Shown in pieces: positions 12,301 to 23,024 of a DNA stretch of 64,000 nt. The DNA is from Portulaca oleracea (Eukaryota; Streptophyta; Magnoliopsida; Caryophyllales; Portulacaceae). The stretch spans positions 45,650,269 through 45,714,268 of the forward strand of contig CM055874.1 in NCBI GenBank assembly GCA_029582165.1, written 5' to 3'. Made by a program: the position numbers and the translations under genes. Below the pieces are notes generated by a model that saw nothing but the letters and a program-made list of their open reading frames with translations, was not told the origin of the DNA and ran no database searches. The first letter of the stretch is position 1. Each line of letters begins with the position of its first letter.

Positions 12301-12748
12301 ACCAAAAATCAGATACAATTTATGGGTGATGTCACCCTATTGATGTCATAAACCCACCCAAAATTAAAAGGAAAAATATTATTAACACCCAATATGCTTA
12401 GCCCTTAATTATCTCAGTAAAAACCCTAATAAACAGATAAAATAACTCTCACAACTGATAAAAGATTTTTCACCCGGTATCCCAAAAATTCCTAACTGAT
12501 ATTTTTAAGACTCTAAAAATTACTACGAATACACTCGCGGTCCTAAAAGCTCCGTGTGAAGACAGATAAATAAATAACGGGATTAAACGCTCGTTAGGAA
12601 ATTTAACGGCAACATAATAGCATTTTTTTTCGGGGTTTTACATCATTACCCCCTTAAAAGAAGTTTCGTCCTCGAAACTTAAACTCTTACTTAGCGATTC
12701 TTCAGACGGAACTCACGGTTACCTTAATCAAAAACTCGGGATTTTACA
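9365..12748 (-). mobile_element. chromovirus-type (Ty3/gypsy, Tekay-like) solo LTR unit
   Basis: The unit starts TGTAACGCCCCGG and ends CTCGGGATTTTACA. A perfect 5-bp target duplication, GTTAT, sits at 9360-9364 and 12749-12753. The minus strand carries the sequence normally found where the pol gene of such elements meets the 3' LTR (CGAGGACGAAACTTCTTTTA, just before 12642), followed by a second TG-type terminus TGTAAAACCCCG at 12642. The LTR proper is therefore probably 9365-12642 (3278 bp), with about 106 bp of extra sequence. Family assignment rests on the 3 kb LTR length and that boundary motif. No pol reading frame is left. It contains a GC-rich island and an (AAT)-rich stretch near 10910-11320. 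Confidence 0.75.
11650..12230. other. GC-rich island inside the LTR
   Basis: A sharply GC-rich, GGTGG-rich block of about 430 bp, followed by a GAGA-rich run at about 12115-12200, sits inside an otherwise A+T-rich LTR. It creates open frames of 95-169 codons on both strands. Their proline, serine and glycine bias comes from base composition and they look like no known protein. It may mark the LTR transcribed leader. Confidence 0.6.
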
Positions 12749-12753
12749 GTTAT

Positions 12754-13290
12754 ACCATTATTTTAATTCTTTTTTATTTTTAATTTCCTTTCTTGACATT
12801 TTTGGAGGAAAATAAAATATATTGTATCATAAATCTCAAAAAGAAAACTCTAACATTATTTTCAATCTATTAAATGAAATTATAACATTATATTTTTGGT
12901 ACATAAACAATATATGGTTGTTAATGTTTTACAAACTTTTGCTTATTTCTTTTAGATTTTTAATCATCGAAAAATTAGCTTGAAAGGTAAGTCCACATTC
13001 ACATGAAAAACCATTCAGTATCCGAGACAACTATTTTGACTATCTATATTTATATGAAGAATTTGCAAGTGGACTAAATCATGGGCTATAGTGTAATTAA
13101 TATAAAGATCATTACATTGTAACATGGACAACCTTCATTAAGTATAATTCCATTAAATAGAATATTGTATATAACTTTTAAAAAAAATTCTTTATTTAAA
13201 AAAAAACCTTTAGAAAATTATTGTAAGAAAACAATATTTAAGAATACTACTAAATTATATAAACAAAATAATTGATCTCATACTTATACT
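12754..13290. other. gene-free AT-rich intergenic sequence
   Basis: No open frame of note, no inverted repeat and no known terminus was seen. Confidence 0.4.
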
Positions 13291-13291
13291 A

Positions 13292-13554
13292 TTCCCTCCA
13301 TTCCTTAATAATTGTCACTTTATAGTTTTGGGAAAATTTTAAGAAAATAGTATTGAGAATGACAATTGTATTGAAATTGGTAAAAGTAAGAGAGTTAAGT
13401 TTCTATTTTAGTTATATAATTGTATTGGGAATTATAAAAGTAAGAGGTATATTTGAAAAAATTGTCATTAATATTACATTAAAATTGTAAAGCGACAGAT
13501 ATTGTGGAAAACAGAAAATTGATCAAAGTGACAAATATTCAGGAATGGAGAGAG
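13292..13554. mobile_element. Stowaway-like MITE
   Basis: TA flanks at 13290-13291 and 13555-13556 bracket a 263-bp element. The left end reads TTCCCTCCATTCCTTAATAA and the right end, inverted, gives a matching TCTCTCCATTCC. TTGTCAC follows on the left and GTGACAA precedes the right end. It is non-coding. Confidence 0.75.
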
Positions 13555-13629
13555 TATATTCTAATTTATTTAATTCAGTATACTCTCACCCCATGACATG
13601 CGAAGCGAGCATTCTATTGCTAGTAACAA

Positions 13630-14000
13630 CAAAACCTTAACTCGAAACATATTCCCTGTGACAACCAACTGATAGTTGGTAGCTGTTAACTGTTAGCTTA
13701 TAGTTTTTTGGATTAACTGTTTGACTTTAACTATTTGGAGTAGCTGATTATACGAAAATTATTTGGTAAAGTAATTTTTTTTGTGAAAAACTATATCAAA
13801 AAGTCTCATCAATTAGTTTTTTAAAAACTAGCTTATTGGGTCCAAAAAGTTAATATAAAAAGTATTTACAAAACAGTTCAAGTAACTTTTTCACCTTGGT
13901 CAAAAAATTAAAAGTTATTCATAAAGCTAAATGCTACCCAAAAAATTGGGTAGCCAAACACTCCATTAATATGATATTGACTTTTCAATGTTTTCTTGAT
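13630..14000. other. intergenic, possible hAT-type repeat remnant
   Basis: Sequence such as AGTTGGTAGCTGTTAACTG and TTGGGTAGCCAAACACTCC resembles debris common in plant hAT-type MITEs. I could not find paired ends, so no element is called. Confidence 0.25.
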
Positions 14001-14283
14001 GCGCGTAACTTTTAAAATTCATAATGAAATTTCTTCATGATTGTCTCTTGTTTGTAAGAGAGTGTAACTTTACTTTGCGGATGTTAACTACAGATATATG
14101 TTCCACAATATACTCTACTATTGACGAAATTGACTGATATTTCTTTCTTTTTAAGCAAAAAATGAGATTATAACCGATAATATTTTAAGGTAGATTTTAT
14201 GAGAAAAAGTACACACATGCACAATATTAAATTGACCACGTAGGTTAGAAATTTATATTACAATGCTATCTTTGAAAGTTATA

Positions 14284-14547
14284 CTCCCTCTGTCCCTTAA
14301 TGAGTGTCAATTTTCCTAACTACCTTGTCCCTTTTTATTTGTCAATTTTACATTTTCAATAATTAAAATACTCATATTACCCTTAATTAATGAATCAAAT
14401 TTCCATTTTACCTTTTAAAATTCTCATTATTCCTCTTTATCCTTAATGAGGGGCACACTTGTCCATACATAATTTTTCACTCTATTTTCAAGACATATTG
14501 GTTTTGTAAAATTAGTTTATTCGACACTTAAAAAGGGACGGAGGGAG
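14284..14547. mobile_element. Stowaway-like MITE, family A copy 1
   Basis: A 264-bp element flanked by TA (14282-14283 and 14548-14549) with ends CTCCCTCTGTCCC and GGGACGGAGGGAG. It has the same length and nearly the same sequence as the copy at 62520-62783, including CTAACTACCTTGTCCCTTTT and the distal GACACTTAAAAAGGGA. Confidence 0.85.
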
Positions 14548-14785
14548 TACTATCTTTATTTTTAAATATTTGTCATTTTTAACTCTTTACATTCTCCAAT
14601 ACAAGGCTTTAACCATCAATTTCTAACAATATATTTTTGAAAAAAAATTATAAGACTATATTAAGTTTCATGAAAGTACTTTTCATATATCATTATATTT
14701 ATTAATATTAAATTTACCATCAAAACTTATAACTTGTTTTTGCTCAATTTCCAGGGTGATAAATATTAAGAAAATAAACAAAGTA

Positions 14786-15044
14786 CTCTTTCTTTCCCAT
14801 TTTATCTGTCACCTAAATCTATGTGTCAATCAAAATTTTAAAATATTGACCAATAGTTTATCAACATATATGATGTTTTATCATACAAAATTACTAGCAT
14901 TAGGTTTGTGACGAAAAATACCGTCGTAAGAGTATAATATTGTCATTTTCTGATAAAATATTATGCGAGAAATTGTTGATTAAATATGGACATTGGACAC
15001 CGTAAAACAATTAATATTTGTCACATAATATAGGAAGGATGAAG
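14786..15044. mobile_element. diverged Stowaway-like MITE
   Basis: TA flanks at 14784-14785 and 15045-15046. The left end CTCTTTCTTTCCCATTTTAT, followed by CTGTCAC, pairs imperfectly with the inverted right end CTTCATCCTTCCTATATTAT followed by GTGACA. It is older and less clear than its neighbours. Confidence 0.55.
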
Positions 15045-15934
15045 TATTAATTAGTTGACAAATTTTCTCATAAAGATTAAGCTTGTATATATTTACGATA
15101 GTGCGAAGTAAGATATTGTATATATGTACACTAATATTTTTATCATTTGAACAATATGGACTATTCTTACTAAAAAAACAATACATTGAATTTTGTAGTG
15201 TTAAACGCGTGGATTTATCGTACAAGTAAAACCCTTGAAGTCTTACTCAGTATTTTTGAACAAAAGTTACATGATTGCCATAACACTGTACTGTCAAATT
15301 TCAACAACATCCATGAAAAGAAATAATTGTTGAATATGAGGAAAAAAAAGACGGAAATTTCAGAAACATAGATAGAATTGGGATAATTCAACAGTGACGT
15401 CAAGCAATGGCCCACCAGTGATAGACCCGGCCCGCTTCTTGGATTTGCGTTAGGTTCGCAGTAGGTAATCAATTCAAAACTTTCTTTCTTTTAACTAAAA
15501 ATTTGTTTAGTTAGCAAAAGAAAACACCATAGTTGAAAACATAAGAATTTTGGACACGGTATTTATAAGTTAAAGGGAGTGAAGTTGGAAAATACTGAAT
15601 TTTACTATCATATATTTTTTTTTGATTATTTATAGTTCGGAAATGGGCAAGAGTTGATAAACAACCGCTGCCAAAACAAAACAATAGAAACAACACAGGA
15701 TGCACAAGACACAAGTCACACAACATAAATAGACAAAAACGACCAACTCACGAAAACATAAAAACAACAAATTAAGTTTAAGTCTTTACTTTTGCCTTTT
15801 TTTCTTATAGCAAATCGTCACTAAATTTCTTTGCAGTAATTTCTCCGTTATCATGAATAACACATAATTTACATCCAACATTTTCCGCTCTGCGTGCCTC
15901 GTCCAATTTATCCAAGTATATTCCCACGGGAGCC

Positions 15935-16155
15935 TATAAACTTATGCAAAGGAAGGAGGAAATAGAGAGGAAACGATGAGAGAAGAGGATTGATTCAATT
16001 GTCTATATTATTGAATGAGAAAAATACAGAACCTATGACCTCTATTTATAAACAAAAAGAAACAAGAACAAGAAAATAAAAGAACAAAAGAAACCTAACA
16101 ACTATAACATAATTAACTAACTTTTGTTTAGCTTAATACTTAGTTATATTCCTAA
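15935..16155 (-). repeat. 3' LTR of copia element 1
   Basis: In plus orientation it runs from TATAAACTTATGC to ATATTCCTAA. The terminal TG seen in the other LTR has become TA, and the other terminus is also altered. Downstream on the plus strand a run of C (16156-16178) is the polypurine tract of the minus-strand element. Confidence 0.9.
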
Positions 16156-16177
16156 CCCCCTCCCCCCCCCCCCCCCC

Positions 16178-19100
16178 TCAAAGGTGGATTGGGGGAACAT
16201 CAACCAATCCTAACCTTGAAGAAAACTTTGTATGCTGACATTCTCCTAATGGCTTAGTAAAAATATTAGCTAATTGATCAATAGTAGGAACATAGGATGT
16301 TTGGATGAGACCTTCTTGGATCTTGTCTCTGATATAATAGCAGTCAATTCTTATGTGTTTGGTACATTCATGGAAGACTGGATTAGCAACAATATGTTGC
16401 ACAACTTTGTTGTCACAGAATAGAGTGATAGGAGCAGAAGAGTTTATATGAAAGTCTTCAAGAATGTGTGATATTCACTCTATTTCAGATGTTGTGGCAG
16501 ACATGGCACGATATTCTGCCTCAGCAGAAGATTTGGAAACGATTTTTTGCTTCTTTGTTTTCCAAGACACCAAAGATGATCCAAAAAAATGCAGTAGCCA
16601 GTCAATGATCTGGTTGTGTATTGGCAGCTTCCCCAGTCAGCACCAGTGTAGGCTATGACCTGCAAGGAGTTATTTTTAGGGTAAAATAGACCTTTATTGA
16701 TAGTTCCTTTTGGATACTTGAGAACATGAATGACAGCATCATAGTGTTTATTAGTGGGAGATTGAATAAACCGAGAAAGGTGTTGGACTGCATAATAAAT
16801 GTCAGGCCTTGTAAAAGTTAAATAAAGGAGTTTACCAATAATTCTTCTATAAGGAGAGGGATCAGGAAGAGGAGTACCAGAATCAAGAGATAATTTTAGT
16901 CCTCGAGGTAGGGGAAACTTAGCTGGATTGGATGCTGTGAGGCCTGAGTCACTCAGCTTATCATATATGAACTTCCTTTGATTGATGAATGTTCCATCTT
17001 GAGACCTTGCTATCTCTAATCCAAGAAAGTATCTGGCCTTCCCCATATCTTTAATGGTGAATGTAGAGTGCAAAGATTGTTTGAGAGATGTGATTCCTGA
17101 AAGGTCATCTCCTGTGATGATGAGATCATCAACATATATCAGAACATATATACATGCTGCTATTGTATTTTTGGAGAACAAAGAGTAGTTTTTTTTAGAT
17201 TGTATAAAGCCATGGTTAGATAGGAATTTGGTTAGCTCTATGTTCCATTGTCTCGAGGCTTGCTTGAGACCATATAAAGATCTAACTAATTTGCATACCT
17301 GACCTGGTGCTGCCTTTGTGTAACCTTGAGGAGGCATCATATAGACTTCTTCATCAATGTAGCCATGTAGGAAGGCATTGTTAATGTCCATCTGATGGAT
17401 ATCCCAAGCTTTAGCTAGCAAGTGCTATGAATATTCTTACTGTACCAAGTTTAGCTACAGGGGAGAAGATGTATTTATAGTCCTTATCCTTGACCTGTAG
17501 AAAGCCCCTAATGACAAGTCTAACTTTGTAACGATCTACTGAGCCATCAGGTTCGTATTTTACTTTATAAATCCATTTTGATGATAGGGCTTTCTTTCCA
17601 GGGGGTAAAGTGGTTAGCTCCCAAGTTTAATTTGCTTATAGGGCTGTAAGCTCTTTATTCATGGATTCAACCCATTGTGGATGCATTTTTGCTTAAGAAA
17701 AGATCTTGGTTCATAAGTGTTTAAAACAACATCTAAAGAAGTGATGTAATCTTGTGATAAATGTGCAAAATCCTCAAGGGCAAATAAGGGATGCTGAATG
17801 TTTGTGTGAAAGCTTTGAGATTGGGAAGATGTCTGATGTCTTTTGTGGGTAGGATCAATGTAATCTTGCATCCATTTAGGAGGGTGTCTTGCACGAGTAG
17901 ATCTCATGGTATTGGTATCATTCTCATTACTAACATCAATCTCATTAACAGATGAAGTACTGTCAGACTCAAGTGATAGATCAGATAAATCAGTATGATG
18001 CTGAATAGGATCATCATAAGGTAAGTCAAAGTTGTCTGTAGGATTATTATTAGTGATAGAAGAATTTTGTATAGTAGTGTTTTCATCACAAATGGAAGGA
18101 TGTGAGGTTTGAACAGACTAAATTTGGTCTGTGGGTTTAGTGGATGGATTTTTAAAGGGGAATATGTCTTCATGAGACAAAATGTCCCTACTGTGAAAAA
18201 TCTTATGGTTGGCACTATCATACACCTTATATCCTTTTAATCCAAAAGTATATCCAATTGATGGCCCTAGCTTCAAATTTATCTTTTCTGTTGGTATTAA
18301 CAGCAAAACAAAGACAGCCAATGGTCCTAAGGTCAGACAAGTTTGGTGCTTTTCCAAACAATATTTCATAGGGGGATTTCCATCCTATGATAGCCATGGG
18401 CAATTTATTGATAATGTGGGTGGCAGCAAGAACACATTCACCTCAAAATTTCTTTGGGAGACCAGCATGAAACCTTAAGGCTCTAGCTGTGTCCAGAAGG
18501 TGTCTGTGTTTTCTTTCTACCCTTCCATTTTGTTGAGGGGTGTACACCATGGATTTTTGATGAATAATGCCTAGATCAGCAAATAATCGAGTACAGGTTT
18601 GATTGATAAATTATGTTCCATTGTCAGTATGAATGAAAACTACTTTAGAGTTGATTTGAGTATCAATCATACTTAAAAATTGAGAAAGAACAGCAGGCAC
18701 AAAAGCTTTGTTTTGTAAAAGTTGAGTCCAAGTGTTTCTTGAGTGATTGTCCACAATGGTTATAAAATAATGAGATCCCTCAATATTTGGCACTTTGTAA
18801 GGTCCCCATAGGTCTATATTTAATAATTGGAAATTTCTATCAGCATAAGAATCACTTTTGTGAAATGGGAGTCTATGTGCCTTAGCCAAAATACAAGGTT
18901 CACCAAAAAAAACCACCCTCAATTTTACATTTAGTGATATGTTTGATTTTTGACATAGAAGTATGCCCTAACCTTGCATGTAAAAGATGTAAGGAGATGC
19001 AATCTTTACTATTTTCATGAGTAGATTTTGCACTAATGAAGCCAGTTGCTTGCTTGATAGTACTTGGATTAAAGTGAAGTAGACCATCAGTGGGTGTGAT

Positions 19101-20604
19101 AGAAGCAAAGGTTTTCTTAGTTATAGGGTCCTGAAAATGACAAACATTAGAATTAATATGTAGACTGAGAGATTGATCTTTTAAAAGTTTCAAGACTGAT
19201 AGTAAATTAAATTTAAATTCAGGAATATACAAAACCCCTTTTAGAATGATCTTGTCTGTCAAGGACACATTCCCACTGACAATGACAGTCTTTAAAGATC
19301 CATCCGACAAGATTACTTGGATAGGATTTGCAAGAGTGATTATATGATCAAGTAAAGAGAGATCAAAGCACATATGGCCACTCGCTCCTGTATTTATGAC
19401 CCAAGATTTATGTGATGACTGCTGAACTTGGCAACAAACAATAGACCTATCATTAGTACTATATAGGTTACCTGAGAAAGAATTGGAACCTGCAAAGTGA
19501 ACAAAGGCCTTGCCAAGTTTCATTGTCTTGATCTTGGCTATTTCTTGGGTCAGGGCTTGAATGAGACCAGCATCAAACCGAGGAGATTCCTTTGAGACTT
19601 TAAGGGGAGTGTCCTCATTAGGTGCATCTGTTTTGCTGACATTAGCTGCCATGTTTTGTGTCTGTTTGCCCTTAGTTTCCCTTGGACCTTGATACCAATC
19701 AGGGTAGCCAACCAACAGTAAACATTGATCTATAGTGTGACCACTTTTCTGACAATTGTCACAAAATCTCCTAGATTTAGGTGGCTTAGAATCTTTCTTT
19801 GGTTTAGAATTCTTTACTACCAAGGCAGTTTGTGGATCATTATTTGTATTACTCATAGAGGCAGCAAACTCTTTGGAAACTCCCAATCCATTTGTTGTTT
19901 GCCTTTGCTTTTCTATTTGCTGAACCATATTGTACACCTTGTTTAAGGAAGGTAAAGGATCAAGCAGCAAAATCTGCCCTCGAATGCTATCATACTCATC
20001 ATTCAAATGCATGGGAAATTGTAATAACTTCTTCCTTTGATCAATATCTTGAATTTGCTTAATATAGGGGCAAGTTTTAACACAGGTACAATTAGGGATC
20101 TCAGATACATCAACTAATTCATCCCAAATCTTTTTCAATTTTGTGAAGTAAACAACAATGGAATCATTGTTTTGGTAAAGATCTGCTAATTCTTTTTGTA
20201 AGTGATATAGAAAGGGCCCACAAGGTCATCCCATAAAGTCTTAGCAGAATCTACATATATAAATGCATCAGAAAGGTCACGTAACATGGCATTTAGAATC
20301 CAACTTACAACCATGCTGTCTACTTTGATCCATTGCTCATAGCTGGGAGAATTAGAGGCTGGTTTTGCACATTTGCCATCAATGAAACCTGTCTTCACCT
20401 TGGTCTTCAAAGCAATTTTCACTGCTTTTGGTTCAAATTTTTTTTTTTCACTGCTTTACTCCATTTCTGAAAGTTGGAACCATTGAGCTTTACATTTGTC
20501 AATGGGATGCTAGGATGATCAGATGAGTGCAAATATAAGGGGTCATTGTTGTATGTATCAGTGTTCTGCACACTTGTTGCAGAATCAACAATGACTTCTG
20601 ACAT
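16178..20604 (-). pseudogene. gag-pol polyprotein relic of copia element 1
   Basis: Pieces read in order on the minus strand. Gag starts at the ATG at 20604 and has a frame break near 20420. The CCHC knuckle FCDNCQKSGHTIDQC is at about 19760. The protease site reads INTGASGHM, with Asn in place of the catalytic Asp. The pre-integrase block has RLGHTSMSKIKH. Integrase segments NIDLWG and HTDNG mark two of the three DDE acids (18611-18922). Reverse transcriptase (17421-16480) contains SLYGLKQASRQWN and YVDD. An RNase H tail ends at 16178 with QLANIFTKPLG. Several frameshifts and stops separate these pieces, so no functional polyprotein can be made. Confidence 0.9.
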
Positions 20605-20645
20605 GGTGGATGAAGGATAGGCACAGACTCAGGGATCAGAAGTTA

Positions 20646-20659
20646 TGGCTCTGATACCA
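20646..20659 (-). other. primer binding site of copia element 1
   Basis: Immediately inside the 5' LTR the minus strand reads TGGTATCAGAGCCA, complementary to the 3' end of initiator methionine tRNA, the usual primer of plant copia elements. Confidence 0.93.
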
Positions 20660-20884
20660 TGTAAACTTATGCCAAGGAAGGAGGAAATAGAGAGGAAATG
20701 ACGAGAGAAGAGGATTGATTCAATTGTCTATATTATTGAATGAGAAAAATACAGAACCTAAGACCTCTATTTATACACAAAAAGAAACAAGAACAACAAG
20801 AAAATAAAAGAACAAAAGAAACCTAATAGCTATAACAGAATTAACTAACTTTTGTTTAGCTTAATACTTGGCTATATTCCTACA
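20660..20884 (-). repeat. 5' LTR of copia element 1
   Basis: A 225-bp LTR with intact TG and CA ends (plus strand TGTAAACTTATGCC to ATATTCCTACA). It is the promoter-bearing LTR in the minus orientation and directly abuts the primer binding site. Confidence 0.92.
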
Positions 20885-22440
20885 AAGCCTCCAAAGCCTC
20901 ACTACCAATCTCTAAATAATCTTCATTGTTGGACTCTTGTCTTTTGGAGCATTTTTTCTTCCCTTTATAAAGACTCGAGCTTCTTGATGAAACGACCATG
21001 TAAGTTGCTTGTTTGACAAAATGCCACTTGGAATTGTATATTATATTGAGATTACTCTTCCGATGATTTTTCAATTTTGGAGCCTCGAGGACAAAGTCCA
21101 TAGAATTAGGAGGCAAAACATAACAGAAATCAACATCAAAAGGGACAAGTGGATCACTAATGGTGTGATCACTATCAGAAGTGACCACCTTACAATTACC
21201 CACCAAACCATCAGACCGGGAGCCCCTCAAAAGAGCATCTTTATAGGAAAACTTTCTTGTAGCATTAGGCCAAGCCTTAGAGGCACCAAACGGATTTGAT
21301 AAGGTTTTGCTTAAATCGGAGCCAACATTAGCCAAAGGGGACGCTTGGTCGTCTACACTAACCTCAAAAGAATCACCAACCACACCCAGGTTATTAGCTG
21401 ACAAGCACCTCAATATATTGTTTCGCCTTGGACACCCACTTCCAGACCTTACAAACCCTCCTGTAAGGAGAATTTGAAGACTATTTTTTTGGCAAAATTT
21501 AGCCCAAGAGACAATCAACACAGACCCCTTGAACACCCTCCTATTAAGACCTTGGATAACACATGAACCAGCATGCTTATCTTTAAACCGAACAAGCCCA
21601 AAACAGTTCTCGTTTCTCCCATATTTCCGAGGAATGCAAACATAAAAAATAACACCAAAATTTTTGAATAACTTTTCTAACCAGGATAAGCTAACACCCA
21701 CTGGTTAATTGCCAACAAAAACTGAAAAAAGGAGCCAAAACCCTTCACCCTCACTTAATTTGAATCCAATTTATTATGAACAACCACAGAAGAACCTTGA
21801 TCTAGCTGACTAGCTGAGGAACAGGGGAATTAGAAGAAAGGGGAGGGGCATAAAACGCCTTCAATTCACATAAAAGCTCTATAACTATCTTTGCTCTATA
21901 AAACAAAGCAATTGGGACAACAAAACTATCCTTCCCAAAGATGAAACAAGATAAAGATTTCAATTCAAATGGAAGAGTAGCATACCTATCTAAGAGACCC
22001 GAGGAGAGGATAGAGCTTGAAACTGAGAGATCCATGCCCACCACCACAAACAAAATAAGAGCTTGATGAAAAAGAAATCAAACCTTCACGCAAAAGGCTA
22101 CCACCTTAGACCCCTCAACTTTTGAGAGCCAGGCACATCAAGAAACCAACCAAAGACATTGAGACACCACATCCAAGCGTCGAAAGAGAAGCTAGCCCAC
22201 CTGAGAGTCGGAGAAGAAACAGGTAGCCGAAGACTTAGCCAGAAAAACACTCAACCAGAAACGAAACTGAACACACGAAGAAGAAGAAGCCAAGTGAAAA
22301 CTGAAACGTTGGACAAATGACTGAGAAGAGCATAGGCCAGAAAGGAAGAGGAAAGAGGATTGAGCGAAGGAGGGAGAAGGGGAAAGAAAGGACGACAGTC
22401 GGCGCCGCCATTAACAGGCAACAATGAACGACAAAAGACC

Positions 22441-23024
22441 TTTGTAGTTTTTTTTAGGTTGTTTAAAAAAAAATTTAATCTTACATCTGTTATCCCTAGA
22501 TAGTTGTATATATGATTGCTAAATAATGGTAAATACCATCCATAAATTAATTAAAAATTTATAATCTCTCTTAAAATTTCATAAATAATTTTTTTTTGGA
22601 TTGTTTTCCTAAAATGGAAATTTTAAAATAAAGAATTAAACTATGTTGACTGAGTAAAAAGCAAGCAATCAACATCGGTTAACCAGTCAAACAATTCAGT
22701 AAGAGGGGCCCCACCACCCCCGCCCGTTGCGTGTGTCCCTTTCTCTCTCTTTTCCATCATCCAATTCATCATTCTCTCGTCATTTCTTTATCTCTCTTTA
22801 CTTTCTCTCTCTATTCTTGCACACAGGCTGCTGGTGTTGCCTAGTCAAAAATGGCGATCAAATCCATCCAATTCAACTAAACAATCCATTAAAAACCCTA
22901 ATTCTCACTTCCTATCTCTTCAATCTCATCCCTAATTTCGCAATTTCGTCGCTGATCGAATTTCTGCTGTTAAGAAAGTTGCAGGTAGCAAGCTAGTTAT
23001 AGCTTGGTAGGTAGATAGGTTGCA
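22441..23024 (+). promoter_or_regulatory. upstream region and leader of the MACPF gene
   Basis: AT-rich sequence gives way at about 22705 to a CT-rich block (repeated CTCTCT from 22741 to 22812), typical of plant 5' leaders. No clear TATA box could be fixed. In-frame stops precede the ATG at 23025, and an upstream open frame (22727-22996) does not join it. Confidence 0.4.

Larger units (their letters stand above)
15935..20884 (-). mobile_element. Ty1/copia LTR retrotransposon 1 (minus strand, defective)
   Basis: Two LTRs of about 221-225 bp bound a 4.95 kb element that reads on the minus strand with gene order gag, protease, integrase, reverse transcriptase, RNase H. This is the copia order. 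The flanks are GAGCC (15930-15934) and AAGCC (20885-20889), a 5-bp target duplication with one mismatch. The LTRs differ at roughly 13 positions plus a 3-bp gap (about 94% identical by eye), so the insertion is not recent. It lies inside the LINE-like relic. Confidence 0.92.
15618..22440 (-). pseudogene. LINE-like ORF1 (RRM) relic split by a copia element
   Basis: On the minus strand, an open frame from 21701 to 20885 carries an RRM-like fold near its start: GVSLSWLEKLF, YVCIPRKYG and FGLVRFKD (RNP1-like). Just upstream, VFVGN (RNP2-like) is followed at once by an in-frame TAA, so the RRM is broken. A further open piece at 22053-21802 is probably the same gene in another frame. After removing the copia element, the frame continues into 15934 and stops at 15805-15807. 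About 190 bp then lead to a poly(A)-like tract (T run near 15611-15623 on the plus strand). RRM plus 3' A tract fits LINE ORF1 or a retrocopied gene. No reverse transcriptase is present. The 5' part (about 22060-22440) looks like untranslated leader. Confidence 0.6.

Noticed and set aside
22727..22996. Short upstream open frame before the MACPF start
   Set aside because: It lies in the CT-rich leader, has no family features and does not join the gene. A regulatory uORF cannot be shown from sequence alone.
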